From Collybiopsis luxurians FD-317 M1 (Eukaryota; Basidiomycota; Agaricomycetes; Agaricales; Omphalotaceae), in assembly GCA_000827265.1 (NCBI GenBank), contig KN834758.1, positions 1,039,558 through 1,103,557 of the forward strand: a stretch of DNA of 64,000 nt. Direction: 5' to 3'. Position numbers and translations under genes: made by a program. The notes below the pieces were generated by a model. It made no database searches. It was not told the DNA's origin and saw only the letters and a list, made by a program, of their open reading frames with translations. This document shows, piece by piece, positions 54,702 through 64,000 of this stretch. Position 1 is the stretch's first letter; the number at the start of each line of letters is the position of its first letter.

Positions 54702-56927
54702 ATGGCCTTCATCCTCAATACAGACTGGTCTCCCTATGACAACTCTCTCATTGTGTCTGGTGGCAAAGATGGCAAAGTAATAGTCTGGAAGATTGACAAG
54801 AGTGCAGTGTCAGCCCACTGGGCATCAAAAGACTTTGAATCTGTGTAGCCTATTGATGCTTTGCTGCATGAAGTTGGACAAATTCCCTTCTGTCCTATAG
54901 CCTCCAACATCCTAGTCAGAGCTTCTGGCAATCACACCATCAAGCTCTGGGATCTTGCACATACAAAGGACCTGAGGACCTTTCTTCAGTGTTCTCCTTA
55001 AGACCTTAGGGGTTAAATAGCCATTAAATTAATTTCAATTTAAGGGTAATTTAACAGTTAATTTCAGGAAGCCAAAAATTGTCTGTACTTGCCACCAGAA
55101 CCTCCTTTCTTCATTATCCAATAAGTATTCCATCAAAAGCTTTATGCAAAGGTTTGAGGGCTTCCATACTGCACAGACAAGACCAATTTATGATCAAGTA
55201 ATTGTCTTAGAGGATTGTCTCTGGTCTGTTGATCCCCTTCCTGTTTGATCTTAGTAGGTTCTGTCTTTTTCCTTCATAAAATGACTCCTACAGGTCACAT
55301 TTTATGGACATTGTTAATAATTGTAGCAAAAATGGGCATTCACCTGGTGAGATTTCCTTTTTTTGGAGGTCACATGATCTTACTCTTAAGGGTTAATTAA
55401 CCAAATTAACATTGTTGCTCAAATGAAGGCCTTAAGGTGAACACTGCCTTTCTTAGTGTTCACAATGTTGCTATTCAGAGTTTTGCTTTCAACTCTACAG
55501 GAACCTTGCTTGTGACAATGTGTAGGGACAGAAAACTTTGATTTTTTGTTCCTCGCACTGGAAGTGATGCTGTGCATATCAAAGGCAGCCATGGTGGTTA
55601 CAAGGGGACTAGGATGGGAGACCTTGATAGAATAGCAACAACTGGATTCAGTTAAATGTCTGACAGGCAGGTAGTGATTTTTTTGGGGGGGCTTGGAAGT
55701 TGGGGGATCTAAACAACAACAATATATCAGAGTTCTAGGGTGGTCATCCCGTTCTGGTCTGATAATAACATCATGTTCCTTGATGAGTCGACTACAGTGT
55801 TTTTGTGCTTACCGTTCCACTCATCCGTATTCTACAGCTGGAAAAGGGTAGTCTGAACATTTTGATATGTCCAATGAGCGATTGATTTCCAGTGATGGAA
55901 ATATTCGCTACTACATATATGAAAATGATAATCTCTTTGCTCTTGATGAATCCAAGTCGACGGACCCTCAGCACGGGATGTGCTTCCTCCCTCGACGCGC
56001 TCTCGATGTTTCCAGTTGCGACATTACACGGACGTACAAGATTACTGGGTCCAATGTTGAGCCAATTGCGTTCATTGTGCCTCAAAGGTACGCAGTTCTT
56101 TTTCTGTTCTTTTCTGATAATGGTCTATTTCTAATTGCCCGTTTGTCCCCCATCCCCCCCCTTCTTCCTCTCTCTCTTTTATTCTAGGCTGACGGCTTCC
56201 GATCCGATATCTTCTCCCCTGTTCCCTCGTATGAACCAAGCATGTCTGCCAACGACTTTTTCAGCGGGAAGAACGCGCCTAGAAAGGTACTTGATCTAAT
56301 CAGCGGGGCCTCGTTCGCTTCAGTCATTACTCCGTCTGCACCTCCTTCTGCACCTGCACCTGCGTCTGCCGTTTCCTCTCCTCCCACACCGGTACCGACG
56401 CCGACGCCTGTTGTAGCTCCAGCTATGACGCAGGACGTTTCCTTGCCCACACCCACATCTGAATCTGTTTCTGGATCTGCTCCGTTGGTGGCCTTTCCAA
56501 ATTATATTCTTCGCCGACGTCGGCTCTGGTTCATGCAGGAGTTGGGGGTTGGGATTGGGAATGATAACAAGGTGAGTTTTCTTCCACTTCCACAGCTCTT
56601 GACTTTTTGCCGATTGATGCTTGCTTCGACTCTCATATTCTCTGCAATGTACCTTATGCCCTAACCTGCTCTCTACGCAACGCAACTCGTCCATCCCAAA
56701 TGATGATGCCGATCTAGACTGCTAATGACAACGACGACGAGCCGTTCCACAGCCCTCGTCTCTCCGTCAAGAAAACGCCACCTTCAATATCTGAACTAAG
56801 TGAACTGAGGGAGTTGATTAGGAATTTGGAGCTGCAAGTTGAAGCGCAGAGTGCGAGTGCGAGGAAGGCTGCCCAGACGCTTCTGGATGTTGCGGGAAGA
56901 AGGCCCAGGTGTCGGAGAAGGCAATAG
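54702..56927 (+). pseudogene. Coronin pseudogene, 5'-truncated and interrupted by a MITE
   Basis: Coronin is an actin-binding WD40 protein. This copy starts inside the first blades (MAFILNTDWSPYDNSLIVSG, GKVIVWK) and lacks the N-terminal about 80 residues. Recognisable pieces follow in order: ASNILVRASGNHTIKLWDL; a 460-bp MITE (54987-55446); VAIQSFAFNSTGTLL with DRKL; DRIATTGFS and MSDRQV; SSRVVIPFW; DGNIRYYIYEND with KSTDPQHG; SNVEPIAFIVPQR; MSANDFFSGK; and the C-terminal coiled coil LRELIRNLELQVEAQ. Lesions: TAG 54846, TGA 55539 (an expected Arg CGA, a CpG-to-TpG change), TAA 55653, and a frame slip at the 56094-56188 splice junction. The 5' half is CpG-poor, the 3' half (from about 55730) is not. 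Confidence 0.9.
54987..55446. mobile_element. hAT-type MITE, 460 bp, with 8-bp target duplication
   Basis: Termini are CAGTGTTCTCCTTAAGACC on the left and the inverse of CAGTGTTCACCTTAAGGCC on the right (17 of 19 identical). The element is flanked on both sides by CCTTTCTT (54979-54986 and 55447-55454). CAGTG-type ends and an 8-bp duplication are hallmarks of the hAT superfamily. It encodes nothing, so it is non-autonomous. Deleting the element plus one target copy restores the coronin reading frame across the site. Confidence 0.93.
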
Positions 56928-57590
56928 GTCCTCTCACCCTCACCTCCCGATTTCCCCTTCAATCAGGGGCAGTCCCGTTCTCATAAAGGTTCAAGAATAT
57001 GTCGGCGGGTTCGCTGAGGGCTTTTGCTAAAGAAAAATGTGTGTATGTGTATCCATCAGTAAGTTCGACATCGATACATAAGCATATATAGATGATTGGA
57101 AGAAGAAAGAGAAAATATTATCGTGTTTCCGTCCTTGTAGGAGCGGGAGGTACCGATCCACCGAAACAGGGAATGGGGGACAAGCATCGACAGGGATGAA
57201 GGTCCGCTGTAATTTGACTTGTCCAGTCAGGCTACATGTAGATAAACGTAAGATTCAAGATAGCATAAACGAGATAGATGGATAAGGTAGAACAAGACAC
57301 CCTCAAGTGCATGTTGAGTCCCCATCTAATCGGCGAGACTGAGTACCCAAGAACAGCATCCTGGTTAATCGTGAGGATTTACCTGTTTGTGCTAAGGATA
57401 CCGGATGTAATGGCAGACAGCTACATGTTCATTAGGACACTTCGATGAATTTAAGCCAGATTTCGAAGTTTGAACAGATTCAAGAAACTTGATTCGTTTT
57501 CGTCCTGAAATTTATGACACAGCGACTCCAGCATGCAGACACACCAGTATTGGCCAGACAAAACACATCTCGATATAATCGTAAGCCGAT
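56928..57590. other. Intergenic, no recognised gene
   Basis: 3' flank of the coronin relic, partly shared with the flank at 47150-47214 (CACCTCCCGATTTCCCCTTC). Nothing else supported. Confidence 0.5.
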
Positions 57591-58505
57591 TCAGAATATA
57601 CTGCTGAGAACAGTATCTAACCCATCGTCATCAATCCGGGAGCGCTTTCTCCTCGCATCTTCCTCATCGTCGGCTCGGCGATTGCTCGGACGAAAGATGG
57701 ATTTGAGAATCATCTCCTATCCCTTCTCCGTCTTCTTCTGCACGCGTTTCTCCAGTACCCGAGCGAGTTCAACGTTCTTCAAATACTTCCGCTGCTCCAA
57801 TCTTGATTGTGACAACTCGACGCGTAATTTCGCCGTATGTATCGCCACTTCATGCGCTGTAAACAAAAAGTTCTTAGAATCTGTCCGAGTAGCTTGACTA
57901 TCGTCGTTTGAAAAAAGTACATACCAACTGGCTCCGTGAGCATATTCCGTTTGAATTTGGGATGCCATTTCATTGTCCAGATATCGTCTTTCTACCTTGT
58001 CCCCTTTTTACTGCCTATCGATTGCGCGTTTAACATTTCTGCTACGCTGCGTGCGATTTTTGTGTCTTTGAATTCGACCCAGCCTTCGGTGAAATGGGGT
58101 TTTTCGGTGGATGTGTATTTGCTTCTTAGGTATGCTCGTTGGGGTCTAGAGGTGGGCGTGTATTGGTGAACCAGTTACATACCAAAATAAATAGAAAAAA
58201 AAAGTGGACGAACAAACCTTCCTGTTGTAAATATACTCTTCCGACTTCGCCATGGCACTAATGAAATGTCTGACCTTTCACGGTCTCATACCTGGGGGTA
58301 TGCGAGAGTTGTAGAAGACTCCAGCACGGTTTTGAGCGGCTCTGAATGCGGCTAACGCCTCTGGGGTCAACGGTTTGACGATTTTGGGACCGGCGGAGCC
58401 TTCTCTGATCCTTGCCGTCCGAGTCGTCTTCGTTATTATCTGATTCTCCTCTTTCCCCGTCCTCTATCTCTTCCTTTTCCCCCTCTTCTTCACCTGAGCT
58501 CAAAC
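57591..58505 (-). pseudogene. ESF2/ABT1 (18S rRNA-processing factor) pseudogene
   Basis: On the minus strand the order of fragments matches ESF2/ABT1, a nucleolar RRM protein of the small-subunit processome. They are: acidic N-terminus (EEEGEKEEIEDGE); [114 protein letters not shown]; and the C-terminal DTVLSSIF. Lesions include TGA at 58278-58280, a one-base loss just after it (before GEVGRVY), TAG at 57992-57994, a frame change after the acidic part, and a stop after EKG. The gene is clearly dead here; a functional copy presumably lies elsewhere. Confidence 0.85.
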
Positions 58506-58689
58506 GTATAGTTTTGAATTCTGACTGTTTGTGAAAAATCGCGAGTATTTGTTGGATTTGTTAGAGAAGGCGACTTTGAGGACCCGGTCTCAGATTTTCC
58601 TGCGTAGCTGGCGATGTAGAGGGCTTGGATTTCGGGGATACGGCGGAAGGATACAGAAAACAAGTATCCAACGCGTTTTAGCGTCTAAT

Positions 58690-59240
58690 AATATTCGAAG
58701 GCGCTTATGTTAACCGAAACCAACTTGTCTCAATGATACCGTGAACTCTACACGTCCTCGTGAATAAGCCAGGGACCGATAATGTCTACTCCCTTTCCAT
58801 TACTGGCTCTAGCTGGCCGAGCCTCAAACTTAGAGCCAAATGCCTCTTGAGTGAATTTCAGATCTCGATATCTCTAAAGACCTCTAGTCGTACGAAGCGA
58901 GGGAAAAAAAGGGACATTCGGCGCACAACTCTTCATATTATCTGCTCCCGACTCCCTTCTCTTTCTCTCCCTACTTTTACTGCACGCGGATGCTCCTTCG
59001 GGGAGTGTGAGTTGGGCGGTTGTTACGTGTTCATGGTACATTCTTGTACACTCTTCACAAACCCATACTCGCAATGCAAGCGGCACCAGCCCTCCCGTTC
59101 GTATCTATCCAACTATTCAAAATAGATATGGACCTGTTCCGCTTGGTCGACAATGACCTTGTCATCCAACATCATGATCTGGTTGTTTCATAGGCTGCTC
59201 ATCCCTCGTCTTTCTTCACTGGAACTTATCTCAATTTGGG
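58690..59240 (+). repeat. Segmental repeat, copy 2
   Basis: Second copy of the 44200-44780 segment, ending abruptly near TTTGGGCGTTAT, after which the two loci diverge. The Crinkler/RHS-like gene found after copy 1 is absent after copy 2. Confidence 0.85.
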
Positions 59241-61319
59241 CGTTATCATGTGGTTTTCGATACTCAGATCTTATCTTTGTTCATCGGTCGTCCATGTTTT
59301 GCGTCGCGCTCTCGGGCTGTCAACAGCCTGTCTTTTTGCTCCGCATTACGTCCAGCGTGCCGGACTCTCAATTGTTAAGATGCATCTTTGTCTTGCACGG
59401 CCTTATGCGCGGGGTGACAACCCTTTTATCGGTCTTTGATGATATCTATCAACTTCCTCCTACAGAGGCGCATCCAGCTCTACCGTTAAGTCCATTGTGC
59501 CGAGCTCCGATTCCCTTTTTCCCTGCGCTCTCTATATCGACTCAAACTGTGAATGACCACTTTTAACCTCGCCTTTCGCAGAACCTCTGCCATCCATACC
59601 CCTGTCATTTAGCATTTCCCGATACCCTGTTTCTCTTCCAGGTCTGAAAATTGAACCTTCGTCCATGACGTACTCTATAGCGCCTATGTAAGCTTTCCCA
59701 GCGGTGCTGGTCAGTTGTAGGAAGGGATAAGAGCTGAAAGAGATGTGGAATCGATGATGCTCTTAATGTCGCTTTGCGGCATGGTGTCTGGAAATTTTGG
59801 TATCGTTCCATCCTGACTACTGGTTAATTTTTTGTTTTTATTTCTCTCTTTGGAGTGATACATTATTCCCAGTACGAGATGATGGTCATTGAGGTAAGTG
59901 AATCTGCCGTACTTGTTTTTTGGAACCGACCTCACATTTACAAGTTGCGATACAGATACAGGCTTGCTTCTTCTTCGAGGAATGCAAGCGCGTAAATATA
60001 GTTGTTCGGTGAGCACGTCTGATTCGATTTTCACTTATTTTTTTTGTTTCCCGCTGCTGCGTCTCGAAGTGACGGACTCGTCGTATTGAGCATGGCTCAG
60101 TCACTGAAAGTCATTTTGTCAAAAGCGTGAGTTCGCTCTCTATGGAAATATTTCTCTCGCGACTGATCCCGATTTTCCGCAAGTAGAGGAGCAATTAAGA
60201 TTTTGACTTCGGGAGAGGGACGACAGGGTTTTAGCATTCCGTTATTGCTAATTCAAACTATAATGCACTGGAATGACCCCCTAGACTATTGCCTCTTCGA
60301 ATTCGGCCACTAATACTATAAATCTTTTTGCAGTCACCTCAATTCGTGCTGCTCATCTTTCAATGGAAAATTTGAGCTGGGACTAGTAGTGAAGACGCAG
60401 ATACCATCGATGATTAGGTTCGATATTCCAAGTATAATCGAGAGAGGGGTCGACAGTTCTGTCCAGCTTCCTCAACATCCTGCGGTACCACCCAGGCCGC
60501 TTATTCTCCAGAGTATAAATCACGACTCACCCGTCAGCCAACCTACTAATGCGCGGTACGCTCTGAAATCCCATGTCATAACACCAGCGAGGCTTCTCAG
60601 CTCTCCTGGTCAGTCCACGTTCGGGGCGATCAACCTGGTAAAAGGGCTTATTGACAAAAGCATGAACGAATCTATTTCAAGAAGTGCCTCGGATGTGCCT
60701 CTAGGGCAAAGGGGCAAGGCGAGTTTCGAGAAGTAGTCTTAATTTGGGCATGATCTACTGCAATCAGGACAGCGAGTGTTTTGTAACAAGAATCGCAGCT
60801 TTCTCTATACGACTTATCCCCTCGATGTTAAGTTCGACTCTCTTCGTCGGTGTGGGTAGGCTGCCTTTTCAGTAGAGAAACTGGATCGGACATAGCCGGG
60901 ACTGTTGGCCATTATCTTGGCAATGTAATAGTTATCAGATGTTTCTTTGGCTGCTGTATTGACCGCTGAATCGACGCTGAAGCGCTGAAGCGCCGTTGAC
61001 AGAGAATGTGAATTGCCAGACCCAGCAAGGACGATGTAGCCTCTTTGTAAGTAGGTAGATGTAACTGACTGATGGAGAGGTAAGAGGTAACGAGTCAGGC
61101 TTTTTAATCCCGGATTCCACCTTTTTTGGATATCACTCCTCGTTTCCGGCCATTCGACATCAGCGTCGACGGCTTGGAAATTAATCCTGCTTCGCGCAGG
61201 TTGCTTCCATCTCTCTGCAGGAGTATGCGTTGCCCAATTTCAAATAGATGATGTGAGGTAATCTGGGTATAATGCAAGTTTGCTACGCCTTCTACATAGA
61301 GCCGGATATCCCCCGCAAT
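59241..61319. other. About 2.1 kb without a recognised gene
   Basis: Short open frames (59153-59566, 60389-60736, plus strand) have no identifiable domain; the second lacks a good start. It contains an inverted, shortened copy of the dispersed repeat (61143-61228). Confidence 0.5.
61143..61228 (-). repeat. Dispersed repeat family, copy C (inverted, shortened)
   Basis: The reverse complement contains GAAGCAACCTGCGCGAAGCA, then TTCCAAGCCGTCGACGC. These are the same two core blocks as in copies A and B, with about 35 bp between them deleted. Confidence 0.7.
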
Positions 61320-64000
61320 ATGAGTACCAACTCAATGACTTCCTTCGGCATGCGACGCGCAGTACGTTTTGAGATCTCACGTTACATCTTTTGCCCGATA
61401 TCGTCGCAACAGTGGATAGGAGTCGTTTTCTATTCAACAGATATTCCGTTCGGTAGCCTCAAAGCTAGAAAATTCAGTCGTTCACTGATATGCCAACAGA
61501 ATTATTAACTTTCAATGCTCCTCCAAATTTCTTCACTTTTGGCATGTCAATATCTGACGAGAGCATAAGCGGCTGTTTCCGTTGAATGAATGATCATGGG
61601 GTCAGTCATTCCTGCAATCACCCGGTCAATGTGTCCCGATTCAGGCGATTCAGGGCAATTGTCCAATAGGAAATAACCGATCAAACTTTAATTGGAAACA
61701 TATAAGAATACGTCTGAAGCTAAACCAATCTTTCTTCCCATCCGTCATCATCAAGAGCTGAGGATATTCCAATAGTAATATCAGGTATGTTAGGCTGAAA
61801 ATTTTAAAAAGCCATTTTATAGGTATAAGACTAATTTGCAAAAACATAGTAAACATGTTTCAAGAAGCAAATAATTTTACCATTTATGGCGGCCAATTTA
61901 CAGTTGGAAGTATGTTTGAAATCTATCACCCAGTGTTGAGAAATTCTTTAGCCTTTAATTTTTAATAGCAAGCGATGTACTCAACAAGATCCGAGAATGG
62001 CTTAAAGCTCCAGACTGTTCAGTCAATTATGCAGCCGCTGCCAATAAAAAAACACCAGGAACTGGGGAATGGATTCTGAACCATCCAGAATACAAAAAAT
62101 GGAAATTTCATCCAAGCATCCTTTGGATCCAAGGACAAGGTAAACCTGCTTTCCTTTGCAATGAATTGTGAATTACTGATACAGTTGTAAATTCTAGCTG
62201 GATCAGGAAAGACAGTGTTAACGTGAGTAATTCAACAACATGCAAGGCATGAAAAGAGATTGAGAACATTTATTTGCAAAATAGTGCTACAATTCTGGAA
62301 GATCTTAAGATACCCACCAATGCTCAGGTCTGGTATCATTATTTTGATATTCGTGACAACACTGGTGAAAAATCCACTTATCGTGGCTTTCTTTTATCTC
62401 TTGTCATACAAATGGGACTTGAGAATCAGGGCATCAATCCAGCCCTGCTTACTTTATATGAGAGTTGTAAAGGATTTCAGCAGCCTTCAAATAGAGAATT
62501 GGAGAAAGTGCTGGAAGCTATTATTACCCAAAGAAATTCAGGATATCTTCTTGTGGATGCTTTGGATGAATGTAAGGAAGAGGCCACAAAGGTTATGAAC
62601 TGGTTATGTCAATTTTCAGGAAAATTGTGGATTGTGGCAACAAGTAGGCACTTTGCAGATATCAGGGCTGAAAATAGTGTGCTACAAATTACACTAGATA
62701 ATAAGGGACCAGATATTGGAGAGGATATAGAGTGTTACCTTAAAGCTGAAATACAAGGTGCTGAATACAATTTTAATTTGGATGTAAAGTTTTGGCAAAA
62801 TGTAGTAAGGATTTTGAAGGATGGTGCTCATGGACAGTAAGTAATTTTATTCTGAGAAAATTAAACTACTGATACTCAAATAAATTACAGATTTCGTTGG
62901 GCTGAGTGTCAGTTAAATGGATTAAAGGAATGCATTTCCAAGGAAGATGTGGAGGAAGTATTGAATAATTTACCTAAGAACTTGGAAGAAATATATGAAC
63001 AAGCTTTGCAGAAAGTTGTAAAGGGGACACAGGCACAAAATGTCCATTATTTGCTGCTTTGGCTACTTTATGCATTTGAACCCTTGAGAATGGATCAAGT
63101 TCAAGAGATTCTATCAATCAGCATTCAACAACAGACTGTAAAAAGTACAGATGGCATGAAGCTGAGACTACATGCAATTATAGACTCTAGCCTTGTAACA
63201 GTGGGAACCAATAATGTGGTTCAATTTGCACATGCCTCAGTGAGGGAATACCTAATTGAACATCATGGATCTAAGCAGAATAAATACCTGTTTGAAATCA
63301 ATGAGCTTCTTGCACATGATATAATAGCCCAAGCTTGCATAGTTTACCTAATATATTGCGAGGAAGAGAAGAATATTCCCCAAAAAGAAGCATTAAAGGG
63401 CTATGCATCTAGGTGCTGGCCACTTCATGCAAGATATGTTGAAGACAAGCAACAGGCTGAGAGTTCACTGCAAAGTCTGAGTAGGAAAATATTAAAGGAT
63501 TCAAGCCATGTGTTTGTGATTTGGAGAAATTCCAGGAAATATACTGAGTTGAAAGAATGGGAAATGGGTACAGCTTTATACTTTGCAGCAGAGAATGGAT
63601 TGACAAAAAGAGTAGAAGAAATCATAAAAGAGAGAATAAATGCAAACCTTGAAAAATATGAAATAGCAACAAATATAAATTTGTATATTAACCACTCATG
63701 TGGGGAAGAATATGGAAATGCACTGCAGGCTGCTGCTTATGCTGGTAATGAGGAAGTAGTAAAATTGCTTCTAAAAAATGGAGCAGATGTCAATGCCCAG
63801 GGTGGTCAATATGGGAATGCACTTCAGGCTGCTGCATCTAGTGGCAATGAGGCAGTTGTGAAATTGCTTCTTGAAAATAGTGCAGATGTCAATGCCCAGG
63901 GTGGTCAATATGGGAATGTACTCCAGGCTGCTGCATCTAGGGGCAATGAGGCAGTTGTGAAATTGCTTCTTGAAAATAGTGCAGATGTCAATGCCCAGGG
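61320..64000 (+). repeat. Segmental duplication, copy 2 (NACHT-ankyrin unit), cut by window end
   Basis: Counterpart of 47225-50858 in the same orientation, 14.1 kb downstream. Introns and promoter are conserved, with scattered substitutions. Confidence 0.9.
61855..64000 (+). CDS. NACHT-ankyrin NLR-like receptor, copy 2, 3' end outside window
   Basis: Same exon structure as copy 1: 61855-61909, 61969-62139, 62198-62222, 62285-62836, and 62891 onward past the window end. Walker A (QGQ-AGSGKT across introns) and Walker B (GYLLVDALDEC) are conserved. Differences are mostly conservative or in the sensor part: SDVLNKIREW for SDEVNKIREW, LRMDQVQEILSIS for LEVDQVQEILAIS, GYASRCWPLHARYVEDK for GYASRFWPVHARCVEGK. 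At least three ankyrin repeats are visible before the end (one with VLQAAA for ALQAAA). No stop or frameshift was seen, so it may be a functional paralogue. The intron 1 acceptor in this copy (TTAATAG before CAAGCGATG) identifies the correct acceptor in copy 1. Confidence 0.88.

Noticed and set aside
59153..59566. Open frame of 137 codons in the second segmental repeat
   Set aside because: No domain, non-ATG or poor start, and the homologous part at 44.7 kb has a different frame structure; probably chance.

Overview
This is nuclear DNA from a filamentous basidiomycete, most likely an Agaricomycete. Genes are densely spaced and split by very short (about 48-95 bp) introns. The gene set (KDM3-type JmjC demethylase, Pat1/Ran1-like kinase, basidiomycete-style sulfotransferase, F-box tandem family, NACHT-ankyrin receptors, Crinkler/RHS-like P-loop protein) fits that group. 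The genus cannot be settled from the sequence alone. All exon models below were checked for frame continuity across each splice.

Layout. 0.4-1.4 kb: ribosomal protein uL2 (minus strand). 2.4-6.1 kb: a tandem duplication carrying two secreted SMP-30-like beta-propeller genes. 6.1-10.2 kb: no recognisable gene. 10.2-13.8 kb: a KDM3-like histone demethylase gene with eight exons. 13.8-17.7 kb: no recognisable gene. 17.7-20.9 kb: an SS18/SSXT-family chromatin-remodelling cofactor with Q- and M/G-rich tails. 22.5-25.2 kb: a protein kinase with a repetitive proline-rich tail. 26.4-32.6 kb: ordinary single-copy genes (sulfotransferase, UCH deubiquitinase, a small membrane protein, a GH28 pectinase). 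33.2-40.6 kb: four tandem F-box paralogues, two of them broken. 40.9-43.9 kb: a prolyl aminopeptidase and a single-pass membrane protein.

From about 44 kb to the end the window changes character and becomes an accessory island. It holds a Crinkler/RHS-like P-loop protein, two NACHT-ankyrin (NLR-like) genes in direct repeat about 14 kb apart, and segmental duplications (44.2-44.8 vs 58.7-59.2 kb; 47.2-50.9 vs 61.3-64.0 kb). It also holds relics of housekeeping genes (coronin twice, ESF2/ABT1 once) and a 460-bp hAT-type MITE with an exact 8-bp target duplication inside the coronin relic. Much of 48-55.7 kb and 62-64 kb is strikingly poor in CpG, unlike the rest of the window, as expected for DNA that has been cytosine-methylated and deaminated.

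Taken together, the left two thirds is conserved core genome with local tandem duplications. The right third looks like a fast-evolving self/non-self recognition or conflict locus, in which a repeat-based receptor gene is being duplicated and reshuffled among gene debris.
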